From CBDUEV01 sp965366365 (lineage in GTDB: Bacteria > Actinomycetota > Acidimicrobiia > Spongiisociales > JAENVV01), in contig CBDUEV010000046.1 of the NCBI GenBank assembly GCA_965366365.1, positions 1-20,821 of the forward strand: DNA of 20,821 nt. The letters run 5' to 3'. The translations under genes were made by a program, and so were the position numbers. This document shows positions 7,436 through 14,482 of the stretch, one piece after another. Each line of letters begins with the position of its first letter. The stretch's first letter is position 1. Below the pieces are notes generated by a model. The model saw only the letters and a list, made by a program, of their open reading frames with translations. It was not told the DNA's origin and did no database searches.

Positions 7436-7801
7436 TCAGCCGTTGATCGCCGCCACCAGATTCTTGGGATTGAGCAGGCCGTAGTCGAACACGAAACTCG
7501 AGCCATCCTGCATCGTGATCACAGCTTGTTTCATGAGGCCCTTCTTGCGTACCTCCGCGGCGGCGATGTCGCGACGCGGCAACGCGATCCCGAACTCCGT
7601 TGAGGTGTCGCGGAAGTAGGTGGCGTGCCCACCGCTCACCGCGAAGGCACCGAGCGCCCCGGCGATGCCCTTGATGACGGCGGTGTTGCTCGAGTCATAC
7701 AGAGCTGAGAACTCCACTGTTTCATCCTCGAGCCTGAGTTTTCCGGTGAGTCGCCCTCCGTCCTCGGGCAGGTAGTTGATCGTCCATTCGTTTGCTCCCA
7801 T
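7436..7801 (-). CDS. Small cytoplasmic protein, possible PH/GRAM-like fold, function unknown
   Basis: The 121-residue product has no signal peptide or membrane segment. It is predicted mostly beta-strand: LTGKLRLEDETVEFSALY, a Gly/Ala-rich turn, a second set of strands (IALPRRDIAAAEVRKKG and AVITMQDGSSFVFDYG), and a short C-terminal helix NPKNLVAAI. This strand-rich body with a closing helix recalls bacterial PH or GRAM-like domains, but that is a guess from pattern. The ATG at 7801 is preceded 9 nt upstream by GAGAGGAG. It lies 27 nt downstream of trpB2 on the same strand, so the two are probably co-transcribed; no functional link is known to me. Confidence 0.7.
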   Translation of the reverse strand: MGANEWTINYLPEDGGRLTGKLRLEDETVEFSALYDSSNTAVIKGIAGALGAFAVSGGHATYFRDTSTEFGIALPRRDIAAAEVRKKGLMKQAVITMQDGSSFVFDYGLLNPKNLVAAING

Positions 7802-7828
7802 GGTTCAGTGCTCCTCTCAGAAGTCTGC

Positions 7829-9187
7829 CTAGATGACGGGGATCCGCTCCTGGGCGGCGTGGACCTTCTCTTCGGGGTAGTCGTAGTCGTCGAGCTCCCC
7901 ATTCATGTACGCCTCGTAGCTGGCCAGGTCGAAATGGCCATGACCGCACAACGCCATGACAATGACCTTCTCTTCGCCAGTGGCGATGCACTCCTTGGCC
8001 TCGCGGATGCAGGCCGCGATGGCGTGAGTCGGCTCCGGAGCCGGCAGGATCCCCTCCGTCCGCGCGAACTGCACAGCACCCTCGAAGCATTCCGTCTGGT
8101 GGATGGAGACGGCCTCCATCATGCCCAGCTCGTAGAGATGGGATACCAGCGGCGCCATTCCGTGATACCGGAGACCGCCGGCGTGGATCGGGTCGGGCAC
8201 GAAATCGTGCCCCAGCGTGTGCATCTTCATCAGGGGAGTCATCCCGGCGGTGTCGCCGAAGTCGTAGGTGTAGATGCCCTTGGTCAGCGAAGGGCAGGCG
8301 GCCGGCTCCACTGCCCGGATGGTCGGGTTCATGGTGCCTGCCATCTTCTCGCGGATGAAAGGGAAGGAGAGGCCGGAGAAATTCGATCCGCCGCCGGTGC
8401 AGCCCACCAGCAGGTCGGGAGTTTCGCCCACCTTCTTCAATTGGAGTAGAGCTTCTTCGCCGATGATCGTCTGATGCATCAGTACGTGATTGAGAACCGA
8501 ACCCAGGGCGTAGCGAGTGTTCGGATCGCCGGCGGCCATCTCCACGGCCTCGGAGATGGCGATGCCCAGGCTGCCGGGGCTCTGCGGGTCCTGTTCGAGG
8601 ATCGCCCTTCCCGCCGCGGTGAGCTCGGACGGTGACGGGTGAACCGTCCCTCCCCACACCTCCATCATGAGGCGTCGGTACGGTTTGGCGTCGTAGGAGG
8701 CCCGCACCTGCCAGACCTCGCATTCCATGTCGAACAATGCGCAGGCGTAGGCGAGAGCTGATCCCCACTGGCCCGCCCCGGTCTCGGTTGTGAGCTTTGT
8801 CACGCCCTCCTGGGCGTTGTAAAAGGCCTGCGGAACTGCCGTGTTGGGCTTGTGCGACCCGGCCGGCGAGACTCCCTCGTACTTGTAGTAGATCCGCGCC
8901 GGGGTCCCCAGCGCTTTCTCGAGGCGGCGAGCCCGGTACAGAGGCGATGGGCGCCAGCTCCGATAGATGTCTCGGACCGGCTCGGGGATCTCGATGAATC
9001 GATCCTGACTGACCTCCTGCATGATCAAACCCATCGGAAAGAGGGGAGCGAGGTCGTCAGGACCGATGGGGTCGTGGGTGCCCGGGTGGAGAGGAGGCGG
9101 TGGTGGCGTGGGCAGGTCGGGGACGATGTTGTACCAGTGAGTGGGCATCTCGTCCTCGGACAACAGGATCTTCGTTTCGTCACTCAC
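7829..9187 (-). CDS. trpB2: TrpB2-type tryptophan synthase beta chain (stand-alone, PLP enzyme)
   Basis: The 452-residue product is a fold-type II PLP enzyme of the TrpB2 group. Lys113 in GSHKPN is the Schiff-base lysine, ETGAGQWG (135-142) carries the catalytic Glu, and GGGSN (265-269) is the phosphate-binding loop. Trp rather than His after GAGQ and the long N-terminus (PTHWYNIVPDLP) separate TrpB2 from TrpB1. It joins indole and serine to give tryptophan. No trpA is adjacent, which is usual for TrpB2, an enzyme thought to act without a tight alpha subunit. The start is GTG 9187, with SD GAAGGGAG 7 nt upstream; an in-frame ATG at 9283 would add 32 Pro/Arg-rich residues unlike the family. 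The SD may be paired in a hairpin (9198-9224). Confidence 0.93.
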   Translation of the reverse strand: MSDETKILLSEDEMPTHWYNIVPDLPTPPPPPLHPGTHDPIGPDDLAPLFPMGLIMQEVSQDRFIEIPEPVRDIYRSWRPSPLYRARRLEKALGTPARIYYKYEGVSPAGSHKPNTAVPQAFYNAQEGVTKLTTETGAGQWGSALAYACALFDMECEVWQVRASYDAKPYRRLMMEVWGGTVHPSPSELTAAGRAILEQDPQSPGSLGIAISEAVEMAAGDPNTRYALGSVLNHVLMHQTIIGEEALLQLKKVGETPDLLVGCTGGGSNFSGLSFPFIREKMAGTMNPTIRAVEPAACPSLTKGIYTYDFGDTAGMTPLMKMHTLGHDFVPDPIHAGGLRYHGMAPLVSHLYELGMMEAVSIHQTECFEGAVQFARTEGILPAPEPTHAIAACIREAKECIATGEEKVIVMALCGHGHFDLASYEAYMNGELDDYDYPEEKVHAAQERIPVI

Positions 9188-9194
9188 GGAATGG

Positions 9195-9224
9195 CTCCCT
9201 TCGGAAGGCGCGTGGCGCCGAAGG
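9195..9224 (-). promoter_or_regulatory. Hairpin that pairs the trpB2 Shine-Dalgarno
   Basis: On the minus strand, CCTTC-GGCGC (9224-9215) can pair with GCGCC and GAAGG (9211-9207 and 9202-9198), leaving a 3-nt loop and a 4-nt bulge. GAAGG is the first part of the trpB2 Shine-Dalgarno GAAGGGAG (9202-9195). If transcribed, the 10-bp stem would hide the ribosome binding site. The transcription start is not known. Confidence 0.4.
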
Positions 9225-9302
9225 TAGTGGGTGGGCGGGTCCGGCGCGCTGCTGCGGGACGGGTTTCTCGGTGCAGCGACCATTCGGGAGCTCCGGCGCC
9301 GA

Positions 9303-9308
9303 TAGCAT
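9303..9308 (+). promoter_or_regulatory. -10 element TAGCAT of a leaderless start
   Basis: TAGCAT ends 7 nt before the ATG at 9316, so transcription should begin at the start codon. This fixes the start against an ATG at 9307, which overlaps the hexamer. No Shine-Dalgarno is present. Confidence 0.5.
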
Positions 9309-9315
9309 GGGGGCC

Positions 9316-10734
9316 ATGGCGGCTCCCCCGCGGCGACGGATCTTCGCCAATCGAACCCTCAACCTGCGGTCGATCAAGGTGATCGGCTATGACCTCGATT
9401 ACACCCTGGTTCACTACAACACGGTCGAGTGGGAGCGACGTGCCTACGAGCACACTCGGGCCAGTCTGGTTGAGCGAGGTTGGCCGGTGGAGGAGCTGCG
9501 GTTTGATCCCGACCAGGTGATTCAGGGACTCACCATCGATCTCGAGCTCGGCAACCTCGTCAAGGTGACCCGATTCGGATACGTGATCCGAGCGGTGCAC
9601 GGAACCCGCCGGTACGAATTCTCGGAGTTGCGCCGCGCCTACGCCGGCACCGTCGTCGATCTCGCCGAGTCGCGCTGGGTGTTCCTCAACACCCTGTTCT
9701 CGCTTTCCGAGGCCACCCTGTTCACGCAACTCGTGGACCTGGCCGACCAGGGTCGCATCCCCGAGGTGGTCGGCTACGAAGACCTCTACGGAATCGTCCG
9801 GGATTCCTTGGACGATGCCCACATGGAAGGGGCGCTGAAGGCGGGGATCCTGGCCGACCCGGACCGGTTCGTGGAGCCCGACCCTTCGGTTCCCCAGACG
9901 CTGCTCGATCAGAAGGCTGCCGGCAAGCGACTCATGCTCATCACCAACTCGGACTGGTCCTATGCCCGCAGCATCATGGAGTACGCCTTCGATCCCTACC
10001 TCTCCGGCGCCGGTAGCTGGCGCGATCTGTTCGACACCGTGATCGTCAGTGCAGGAAAACCCGGCTTCTTCTTCGATGATCAGGCCCTCTATCGAGTGGT
10101 CGACGAAGAGCGGTCCCTGCTGCGGCCCCACACCGGAGTCACCGAGCCGGGGGCCGTCTACTTCGGCGGTTGCGCTCGCCAGGTGGAGGAGAGCCTGGGA
10201 GTGGCCGGCGACGAGATCCTGTACTTCGGCGACCATTTGTTTGGTGACGTGCACGCCTCGAAGGCGCAGCTCCGATGGCGAACCGCTCTGATCCTCCGCG
10301 AAATGGAATCCGAGCTGGAGGCACTCGATGCCTTCGAGGAAAGCGAGCGGCGGCTCATCGAGCTGATGACCGAGAAGGAATCCCTGGAGTCGGAACTCGC
10401 CGCACTCCATCTCGAGGAGCGCAGGGCGAAGACAGGAGGCACTGGGGCCGCTCCGCAAGTCGTGCCCCCGAAGGAGGGTCACACGATGGAGGAGCTCAGG
10501 GAACGTCTCGCTGCGCTCGACGACGACATCGCCCCGCTCGCCATCGCGGCCGGTGAGCTGAGCAACACCCAATGGGGGCTGCTCATGCGGGCGGGCCTCG
10601 ACAAGAGCCTGTTTGCCCGCCAGGTCGAGAAGTATGCCGACGTGTACACCTCCCGGGTCTCCAATTTCCAGGAGGCCACTCCCTACGCCTACCTACGCGC
10701 GTTCCGGACCCCGTTGCCCCACGACCCCGTGTGA
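9316..10734 (+). CDS. HAD-IG family 5'-nucleotidase (NT5C2-like)
   Basis: The 472-residue product matches the HAD-IG purine 5'-nucleotidase family. Motif I is DLDYT with Asp26 (nucleophile) and Asp28, followed by the family's TLVHYN; motif II is LITNSDW; motif IV is GDHLFGDVHASK. Such enzymes remove phosphate from nucleoside 5'-monophosphates in the cytoplasm; animal NT5C2 prefers IMP and GMP. After the core there is a charged helical insert (EMESELEAL through ALHLEERRAK) likely to form a coiled coil, then a C-terminal segment ending in the usual SNFQEATPYAYLR block. The leaderless -10 supports ATG 9316. It is transcribed divergently from trpB2, with 128 nt between starts. Confidence 0.9.
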   Translation: MAAPPRRRIFANRTLNLRSIKVIGYDLDYTLVHYNTVEWERRAYEHTRASLVERGWPVEELRFDPDQVIQGLTIDLELGNLVKVTRFGYVIRAVHGTRRYEFSELRRAYAGTVVDLAESRWVFLNTLFSLSEATLFTQLVDLADQGRIPEVVGYEDLYGIVRDSLDDAHMEGALKAGILADPDRFVEPDPSVPQTLLDQKAAGKRLMLITNSDWSYARSIMEYAFDPYLSGAGSWRDLFDTVIVSAGKPGFFFDDQALYRVVDEERSLLRPHTGVTEPGAVYFGGCARQVEESLGVAGDEILYFGDHLFGDVHASKAQLRWRTALILREMESELEALDAFEESERRLIELMTEKESLESELAALHLEERRAKTGGTGAAPQVVPPKEGHTMEELRERLAALDDDIAPLAIAAGELSNTQWGLLMRAGLDKSLFARQVEKYADVYTSRVSNFQEATPYAYLRAFRTPLPHDPV

Positions 10735-10784
10735 GGCGCCGGCCGAGACTCAACTCGACCCGGACGATCCGCGGCGGCCCAACC

Positions 10785-10790
10785 TAGACT
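10785..10790 (+). promoter_or_regulatory. -10 element TAGACT of a leaderless start
   Basis: TAGACT ends 6 nt before the ATG at 10797. No Shine-Dalgarno lies between it and the preceding stop codon, so this gene probably has its own promoter despite the short 62-nt gap. Confidence 0.5.
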
Positions 10791-10796
10791 GCGACC

Positions 10797-11390
10797 ATGG
10801 ACGCACCTGAGCGACTTCCATGGACGGGCGACGAGGACGCCGATCGGCTTCTGGCAGCCGATCCTCTCGCTCTGCTCATCGGCATGCTCCTCGATCAGCA
10901 GATCACCATGGAGAAAGCGTTTCGCGGTCCGTACGACCTTTCGGCGCGCCTTGGCGCGCCGCTCGAAGCGGCGGCCATCGCCGAGATGGACACCGACGAA
11001 CTCATCGAACTCTTCCGAACGCCGCCGGCTCTCCATCGCTTCCCCGCCAGCATGGCCAAACGCACACAAGCATTGTGCGAGGTGATTGCCGATGAGTACG
11101 AAGGCGAGGCGGCGCGGCTCTGGGAGGAGGCGGCAGACGGCGCCGACCTGTACAAACGGCTGAAAGCGCTGCCCGGATACGGCGAAGCGAAAGCCCGCAT
11201 CTTCGTGAGTATCCTGGCGAAGCGGTTCGGAGTCCGGCCCGAGGGGTGGGAAGCTCGAGCCGCCGATTGGGCGTCGATCGCCGACGTCGCAGTCTTCGAG
11301 GACATCGCCGAGATTCGGCTCGCCAAACGGGCCATGAAAGAGGCGGCCGCCCAAGGTAGTACGAAGAAGCGGGGCAAGGCCACGAAGTAG
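10797..11390 (+). CDS. HhH-GPD-type base excision repair-like protein
   Basis: The 197-residue product begins with the LLIGMLLDQQITMEKAF segment and has a helix-hairpin-helix LKALPGYGEAKARIF (122-136), as in the actinobacterial HhH-GPD subfamily of about 200 residues. HhH-GPD enzymes are DNA glycosylases that flip out and remove damaged bases; this subfamily lacks the C-terminal 4Fe-4S cysteines of endonuclease III (only one Cys is present here). The lesion it recognises, and whether it is catalytic, are not known to me. The C-terminus is a basic tail (KKRGKATK) that may help DNA binding. The start codon is fixed by the leaderless -10 TAGACT. Confidence 0.85.
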   Translation: MDAPERLPWTGDEDADRLLAADPLALLIGMLLDQQITMEKAFRGPYDLSARLGAPLEAAAIAEMDTDELIELFRTPPALHRFPASMAKRTQALCEVIADEYEGEAARLWEEAADGADLYKRLKALPGYGEAKARIFVSILAKRFGVRPEGWEARAADWASIADVAVFEDIAEIRLAKRAMKEAAAQGSTKKRGKATK

Positions 11391-11441
11391 TTCACGAGGG
11401 CGACGCCCGTCCATCGGTCGGCGGCGCCGAGGAGTCCATCC

Positions 11442-11828
11442 ATGTTGACTGACGCATTGAAGGCCGTTCTCGACGGCCCGAATTTCGCCCACCTGGCCAC
11501 GCTCGAAGACGGGGCGCCCCACAACACGGCCATGTGGGTGGCCCGTGACGGCGAACACATCATCATGAACACCCTGGAAGGGCGGGTGAAGTGGCGCAAC
11601 CTGGTTGCCGATCCGCGGGTGGCCATCTCCGTCTCGCCGGCGGAGGAGCCGTACGTGAACTACTCGCTTCAGGGTCGGGTGGTGGAGATGCGAACGTCGG
11701 ACGGCAAAGAGGTCATCGACGCGCTCGCCCAGAAATACCTCGGCGAGGACGAATACCCCTGGCTTCAACCAGGTGACGTCCGGGTGACGCTGGTGATAGC
11801 GGTCGACAAGGTGGCCGACAACGGCTGA
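11442..11828 (+). CDS. PPOX-class (probably F420-dependent) oxidoreductase
   Basis: The 128-residue split-beta-barrel protein has the family's layout: an N-terminal helix (LKAVLDGPNFAHLATLEDG), then HNTAMWV, a cofactor-phosphate contact region IIMNTLEGRVKWRNLVADPRVAISV, and the closing YSLQGRVVEM strand. Proteins of this size and pattern in actinobacteria mostly bind deazaflavin F420, some bind FMN; the substrate is unknown. GAGGAG (11429-11434) lies 7 nt before the ATG, so it is translated with a leader, and it may be read through from the HhH-GPD gene 51 nt upstream. Its stop is only 9 nt from the stop of the convergent DUF456 gene, so the two transcripts likely overlap at their 3' ends. 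Confidence 0.87.
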   Translation: MLTDALKAVLDGPNFAHLATLEDGAPHNTAMWVARDGEHIIMNTLEGRVKWRNLVADPRVAISVSPAEEPYVNYSLQGRVVEMRTSDGKEVIDALAQKYLGEDEYPWLQPGDVRVTLVIAVDKVADNG

Positions 11829-11837
11829 TGCCGAACG

Positions 11838-12347
11838 TCACATCTCGAATTTGAGCACGGCCCAGATCACCCACAGCACCACGATGACCAACACCGCGGC
11901 CATCTGCAGCAAGCTGCTCTTCCCCACTCCGATGAGGACGCCTTTGGTCGACTGCCAGGCCGGTTCCGTGTCGCCGGTGCGTGCGTACTCGGCGCCGAAC
12001 ACGCCGACCACGCCGCCGACGATGAAACCGATGACAGGAATGACGAAGAATCCGATCAAGGCTCCCAAGGCACCCCAGCGGACGGCGCTCTTCGATGCAC
12101 CGCGAGCTTCCGTTTCGTTCTTGGGGAGTTTCACCATGTACACGTAGGTCACCGCGGTGATGGCCGTGATGACCAGCATGATGGCGATGCCGACGGCGTC
12201 GAACCCCGTCACGAGGCCGAAGACGAGGGCTGCCCCCCAGGCCAGGATGATGCCGGGGAATACCGGGAGCACCGTGCCTGCCAGCGAGACGGCCATGGCG
12301 ATCGCCACGAAGAGGATGGTCAGGGCGTCGAGTTCGGTGGGCTGCAC
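11838..12347 (-). CDS. DUF456 family membrane protein
   Basis: The 169-residue product is almost entirely hydrophobic, with about five membrane segments (roughly 8-28, 30-45, 50-72, 88-117 and 143-165). The LPVFPGIILAWGAAL block and the Gly-rich IPVIGFIVGGVVGVFGAEY segment are DUF456 hallmarks. The Gly-spaced helices suggest tight packing or oligomer formation in the membrane; glycine-zipper helices are typical here. Function is unknown. The start is GTG 12347: TAGAAT on the minus strand ends 6 nt upstream and there is no Shine-Dalgarno, pointing to a leaderless mRNA. Directly upstream of the -10 lies a perfect 16-bp inverted repeat that covers the -35 position. Confidence 0.87.
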   Translation of the reverse strand: MQPTELDALTILFVAIAMAVSLAGTVLPVFPGIILAWGAALVFGLVTGFDAVGIAIMLVITAITAVTYVYMVKLPKNETEARGASKSAVRWGALGALIGFFVIPVIGFIVGGVVGVFGAEYARTGDTEPAWQSTKGVLIGVGKSSLLQMAAVLVIVVLWVIWAVLKFEM

Positions 12348-12353
12348 GCCGGG

Positions 12354-12359
12354 ATTCTA
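12354..12359 (-). promoter_or_regulatory. -10 element TAGAAT of a leaderless GTG start
   Basis: On the minus strand TAGAAT ends 6 nt before GTG 12347. It is the closest to the classical TATAAT consensus among the leaderless starts in the window. Confidence 0.55.
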
Positions 12360-12363
12360 GAGC

Positions 12364-12414
12364 CGTCGAGTGTGCTTCAGCTCGTCGAGACGGCGCAGTG
12401 AAGCACACTCGACG
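12364..12414. repeat. Perfect 16-bp inverted repeat between divergent genes
   Basis: CGTCGAGTGTGCTTCA (12364-12379) and TGAAGCACACTCGACG (12399-12414) are exact reverse complements around a 19-nt spacer, which itself contains CTCGTCGAG. The element lies between the DUF456 -10 and the udk start, so with the proposed leaderless starts neither gene would transcribe it. It may be a regulator site, a REP-like dispersed element or a cruciform. Confidence 0.75.
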
Positions 12415-12459
12415 ATCGGTCTGGCCGGCCGCCGCCTTTGCATCGGCGGACCACTTTGC

Positions 12460-12465
12460 CATGAT
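12460..12465 (+). promoter_or_regulatory. Weak -10-like hexamer before udk
   Basis: CATGAT ends 6 nt before ATG 12472, the leaderless spacing used elsewhere here, but the first base is C rather than T. No Shine-Dalgarno is present at this start. Confidence 0.25.
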
Positions 12466-12471
12466 GACGAC

Positions 12472-13158
12472 ATGTCCGACCGTAACCGGCTCCGTCACCT
12501 CGAAGCTCAGCCATCACCGTGGCCCACGGCAGGGACGGACCGCCCGGTTGTGATCGCCGTGGCCGGAGGCTCCGGCTCGGGCAAGACGACCATCGCCCAG
12601 GCGGTTCTCGAGGAGGTGGGCCCGGACCGGGCGGTGCTGGTGCCGCACGACGCCTACTACCGCGACCTTCCTCACCTCGAGTTCGAAGAGCGGGCCCGAG
12701 TCAACTTCGACCACCCCGATTCCCTCGAGACCGAACTCATGGTGGAACAGATCAAGGATCTGGTCGCCGGGACCGCCATCGAGCTGCCCGTCTACGACTT
12801 CTCGCTGCATTGCCGAAAGCCCGACACCGTGACCACCAAGCCCGCCCCGGTCATCCTCGTCGAGGGCATCCTGGTGCTGGCCGAGCCGGCGCTTCGGGAC
12901 CTCATGGACTTGAAGATCTTCATCGACACGGATCCTGATCTCCGCTTGGCCCGCCGCCTGCGCCGCGACGTTGCCGAGCGCGGCCGTTCCGTGGAATCCG
13001 TCCTCGATCAGTACATGGCCACCGTTCGGCCGATGCACCTTCAGTTCGTCGAACCGAACAAGCGATACGCAGACATCATCATCCCCGAGGGATACAACAC
13101 CGGCGCCGTGGGGACCGTGATCCGCATGATTCACCAGCTCGTCGACGGAGGGATCTGA
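12472..13158 (+). CDS. udk: Uridine kinase
   Basis: The 228-residue product has a P-loop GGSGSGKTT (32-40), the HDAYYRDL segment that binds the nucleoside, NFDHPDS, PVYDFSLHCRK and the ILVEGILVL strand with its acidic residue, followed by the RRLRRDVAERGRS lid region, all as in uridine/cytidine kinases. It phosphorylates uridine or cytidine with ATP or GTP in pyrimidine salvage. The N-terminal 25 residues are an extension compared with the usual length of about 210. ATG 12472 is preferred to upstream in-frame codons, which lie in the inverted-repeat region. It is the first gene of a tight cluster with proC (1-nt gap) and a peroxiredoxin. Confidence 0.92.
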   Translation: MSDRNRLRHLEAQPSPWPTAGTDRPVVIAVAGGSGSGKTTIAQAVLEEVGPDRAVLVPHDAYYRDLPHLEFEERARVNFDHPDSLETELMVEQIKDLVAGTAIELPVYDFSLHCRKPDTVTTKPAPVILVEGILVLAEPALRDLMDLKIFIDTDPDLRLARRLRRDVAERGRSVESVLDQYMATVRPMHLQFVEPNKRYADIIIPEGYNTGAVGTVIRMIHQLVDGGI

Positions 13159-13159
13159 C

Positions 13160-13969
13160 GTGACCGTCTCACTTGGTTTGATCGGCGCGGGCGCCATGGG
13201 CGGTGCCCTGGCGGCCGGTCTGGTGTCCGCCGGGTGGGAGCCGTCCCGGATCACCACCGTCGATGCCAGCCCCGACCGCCTGGCCGAGTTGGCCGATCTG
13301 GGATATCGGACCTCCGACGACGTCAGCGTGCTCGTCGGGCACGACGTGATCGTCGTGGCCGTCAAACCCCACCACGTGGCGTCGGCGCTGGGGCCGCTAG
13401 CCGGTCGTCTCGGTAACCAGCAGCTCGTCATCTCGATCGCGGCCGGAGTCGGCATCGCCGCCATCGAAAGCGTCATCGGGCTCGTCCCCGTCGTGCGGTG
13501 CATGCCCAACACGCCGGCGCTCGTCGGCGAAGGCATGTCGGCCATCGCTTCGGGGAGCGCCGCCAGCGAACGCCACCTCGAGGTGGCGGCCGACATTCTG
13601 TCGGCGGTCGGCAAGGTGGTGGTCGTCGACGAGTCGGCACTCGACGCCGTGACGGCGGTGTCGGGAAGTGGGCCGGCCTACGTGTTCCTGCTCGCCGAGG
13701 CGATGATGGCGGCCGCTCTCGAGCAAGGCTTGGAAGCCGACGTCGCCGATACCCTGGTTCGGCAAACCATTGCCGGAGCCGGAAAGCTGCTGGCCGCGTC
13801 GCCCGACGGGCCGGGCGAGTTGCGGGAGAAGGTCACGTCCCCCGGGGGCACAACCGAAGCGGCCCTCGGCGTGATGGCCGAGGCCGGGTTCGCAGACCTG
13901 GTGGCCCGGGCAATCGAATCCGCAGCCGCCCGGTCTCGTCAACTGGGCAGGGAGGAGGGCACCTCATGA
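13160..13969 (+). CDS. proC: Pyrroline-5-carboxylate reductase
   Basis: The 269-residue product is a full-length ProC. The N-terminal Rossmann motif GLIGAGAMGGALA (6-18) binds NAD(P)H, MPNTPA (115-120) lines the active site, SGSGPAYVFLLAEAM (168-182) is the core of the C-terminal dimer domain, and TSPGGTTEAAL (226-236) is the family signature. It performs the last step of proline synthesis in the cytoplasm. The GTG start at 13160 follows the udk stop by one base, and GGAGGG lies 8 nt upstream, inside the end of udk, so translation is probably coupled. Its stop overlaps the ATG of the peroxiredoxin gene by ATGA. Confidence 0.96.
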   Translation: MTVSLGLIGAGAMGGALAAGLVSAGWEPSRITTVDASPDRLAELADLGYRTSDDVSVLVGHDVIVVAVKPHHVASALGPLAGRLGNQQLVISIAAGVGIAAIESVIGLVPVVRCMPNTPALVGEGMSAIASGSAASERHLEVAADILSAVGKVVVVDESALDAVTAVSGSGPAYVFLLAEAMMAAALEQGLEADVADTLVRQTIAGAGKLLAASPDGPGELREKVTSPGGTTEAALGVMAEAGFADLVARAIESAAARSRQLGREEGTS

Positions 13970-14436
13970 CGGAGCCCCTGTCGGCCGGGTCGCTCGCACC
14001 CGATTTCGCCCTCCCCGACCAGGACGGCCGGCTCGTGACGAAGGCCTCCCTGGCCGGACGAAGAGTCGTGATGTTCTTCTACCCCAAGGCGTTCACACCC
14101 GGGTGCACCGGCGAGTCGTGCGATTTTCGCGACCGGTGGGAGCGGTTCGACGGATCGGGCTACGTCATCTTGGGCGTCAGCCCCGATCCGATCGAGCGGC
14201 TGGCGGAGTTCAAGTCGGAATACAACCTCCCCTACGACCTTCTCTCCGACGAGGATCACGCCACAGCGGCGGCCTACTCGGCCTGGGGCATCAAGAAGAA
14301 CTACGGCAAGGAATACGAAGGCTTGATCCGCTCCACCGTGGCCATCGACGAGTCCGGTCGGGTGTCGGACGCCTGGTACAACGTGCGAGCCAAAGGCCAC
14401 GCCGCCCGGGTGGCCGACGCCCTGCTCTCCGGGTGA
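13966..14436 (+). CDS. bcp: Thioredoxin-dependent peroxiredoxin, BCP/PrxQ type
   Basis: The 156-residue product has the BCP layout: an APDFALPDQDG N-terminus, FFYPKAFTPGCTGESCDFRD with peroxidatic Cys47 and resolving Cys52 in the CxxxxC spacing of atypical 2-Cys PrxQ enzymes, then GVSPDPIERLAEF and a SAWGIKKNYGKEYEGLIRSTVAID block. It reduces hydrogen and organic peroxides with thioredoxin. The ATG overlaps the proC stop (ATGA, 13966-13969) and GGAGGAGGG lies 7 nt upstream, so it is a third member of the udk-proC cluster. The pairing with proline and pyrimidine genes shows no clear pathway logic. Confidence 0.94.
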   Translation: MTEPLSAGSLAPDFALPDQDGRLVTKASLAGRRVVMFFYPKAFTPGCTGESCDFRDRWERFDGSGYVILGVSPDPIERLAEFKSEYNLPYDLLSDEDHATAAAYSAWGIKKNYGKEYEGLIRSTVAIDESGRVSDAWYNVRAKGHAARVADALLSG

Positions 14437-14469
14437 CACCCCTGAATCCGGCTGCGCCGCCCTGGCCGG

Positions 14470-14475
14470 TAGGCT
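14470..14475 (+). promoter_or_regulatory. -10 element TAGGCT of a leaderless start
   Basis: TAGGCT ends 7 nt before ATG 14483, identical in sequence and spacing to the site before the gene at 991. It favours this ATG over a TTG at 14477. Confidence 0.5.
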
Positions 14476-14482
14476 GTTGACC

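Noticed and set aside
9100..9315. 72-residue N-terminal extension of the 5'-nucleotidase from 9100
   Set aside because: It would run into the trpB2 coding sequence, is unlike the family, and conflicts with the TAGCAT leaderless signal before 9316.
9184..10572. 462-codon minus-strand frame opposite the 5'-nucleotidase gene
   Set aside because: The plus strand carries intact HAD motifs over the same bases; the minus frame has no domain.
12364..12414. Inverted repeat as the terminus of an insertion sequence
   Set aside because: No transposase lies between or near the arms, and the 19-nt spacer is too short for an element; no target duplication is seen.
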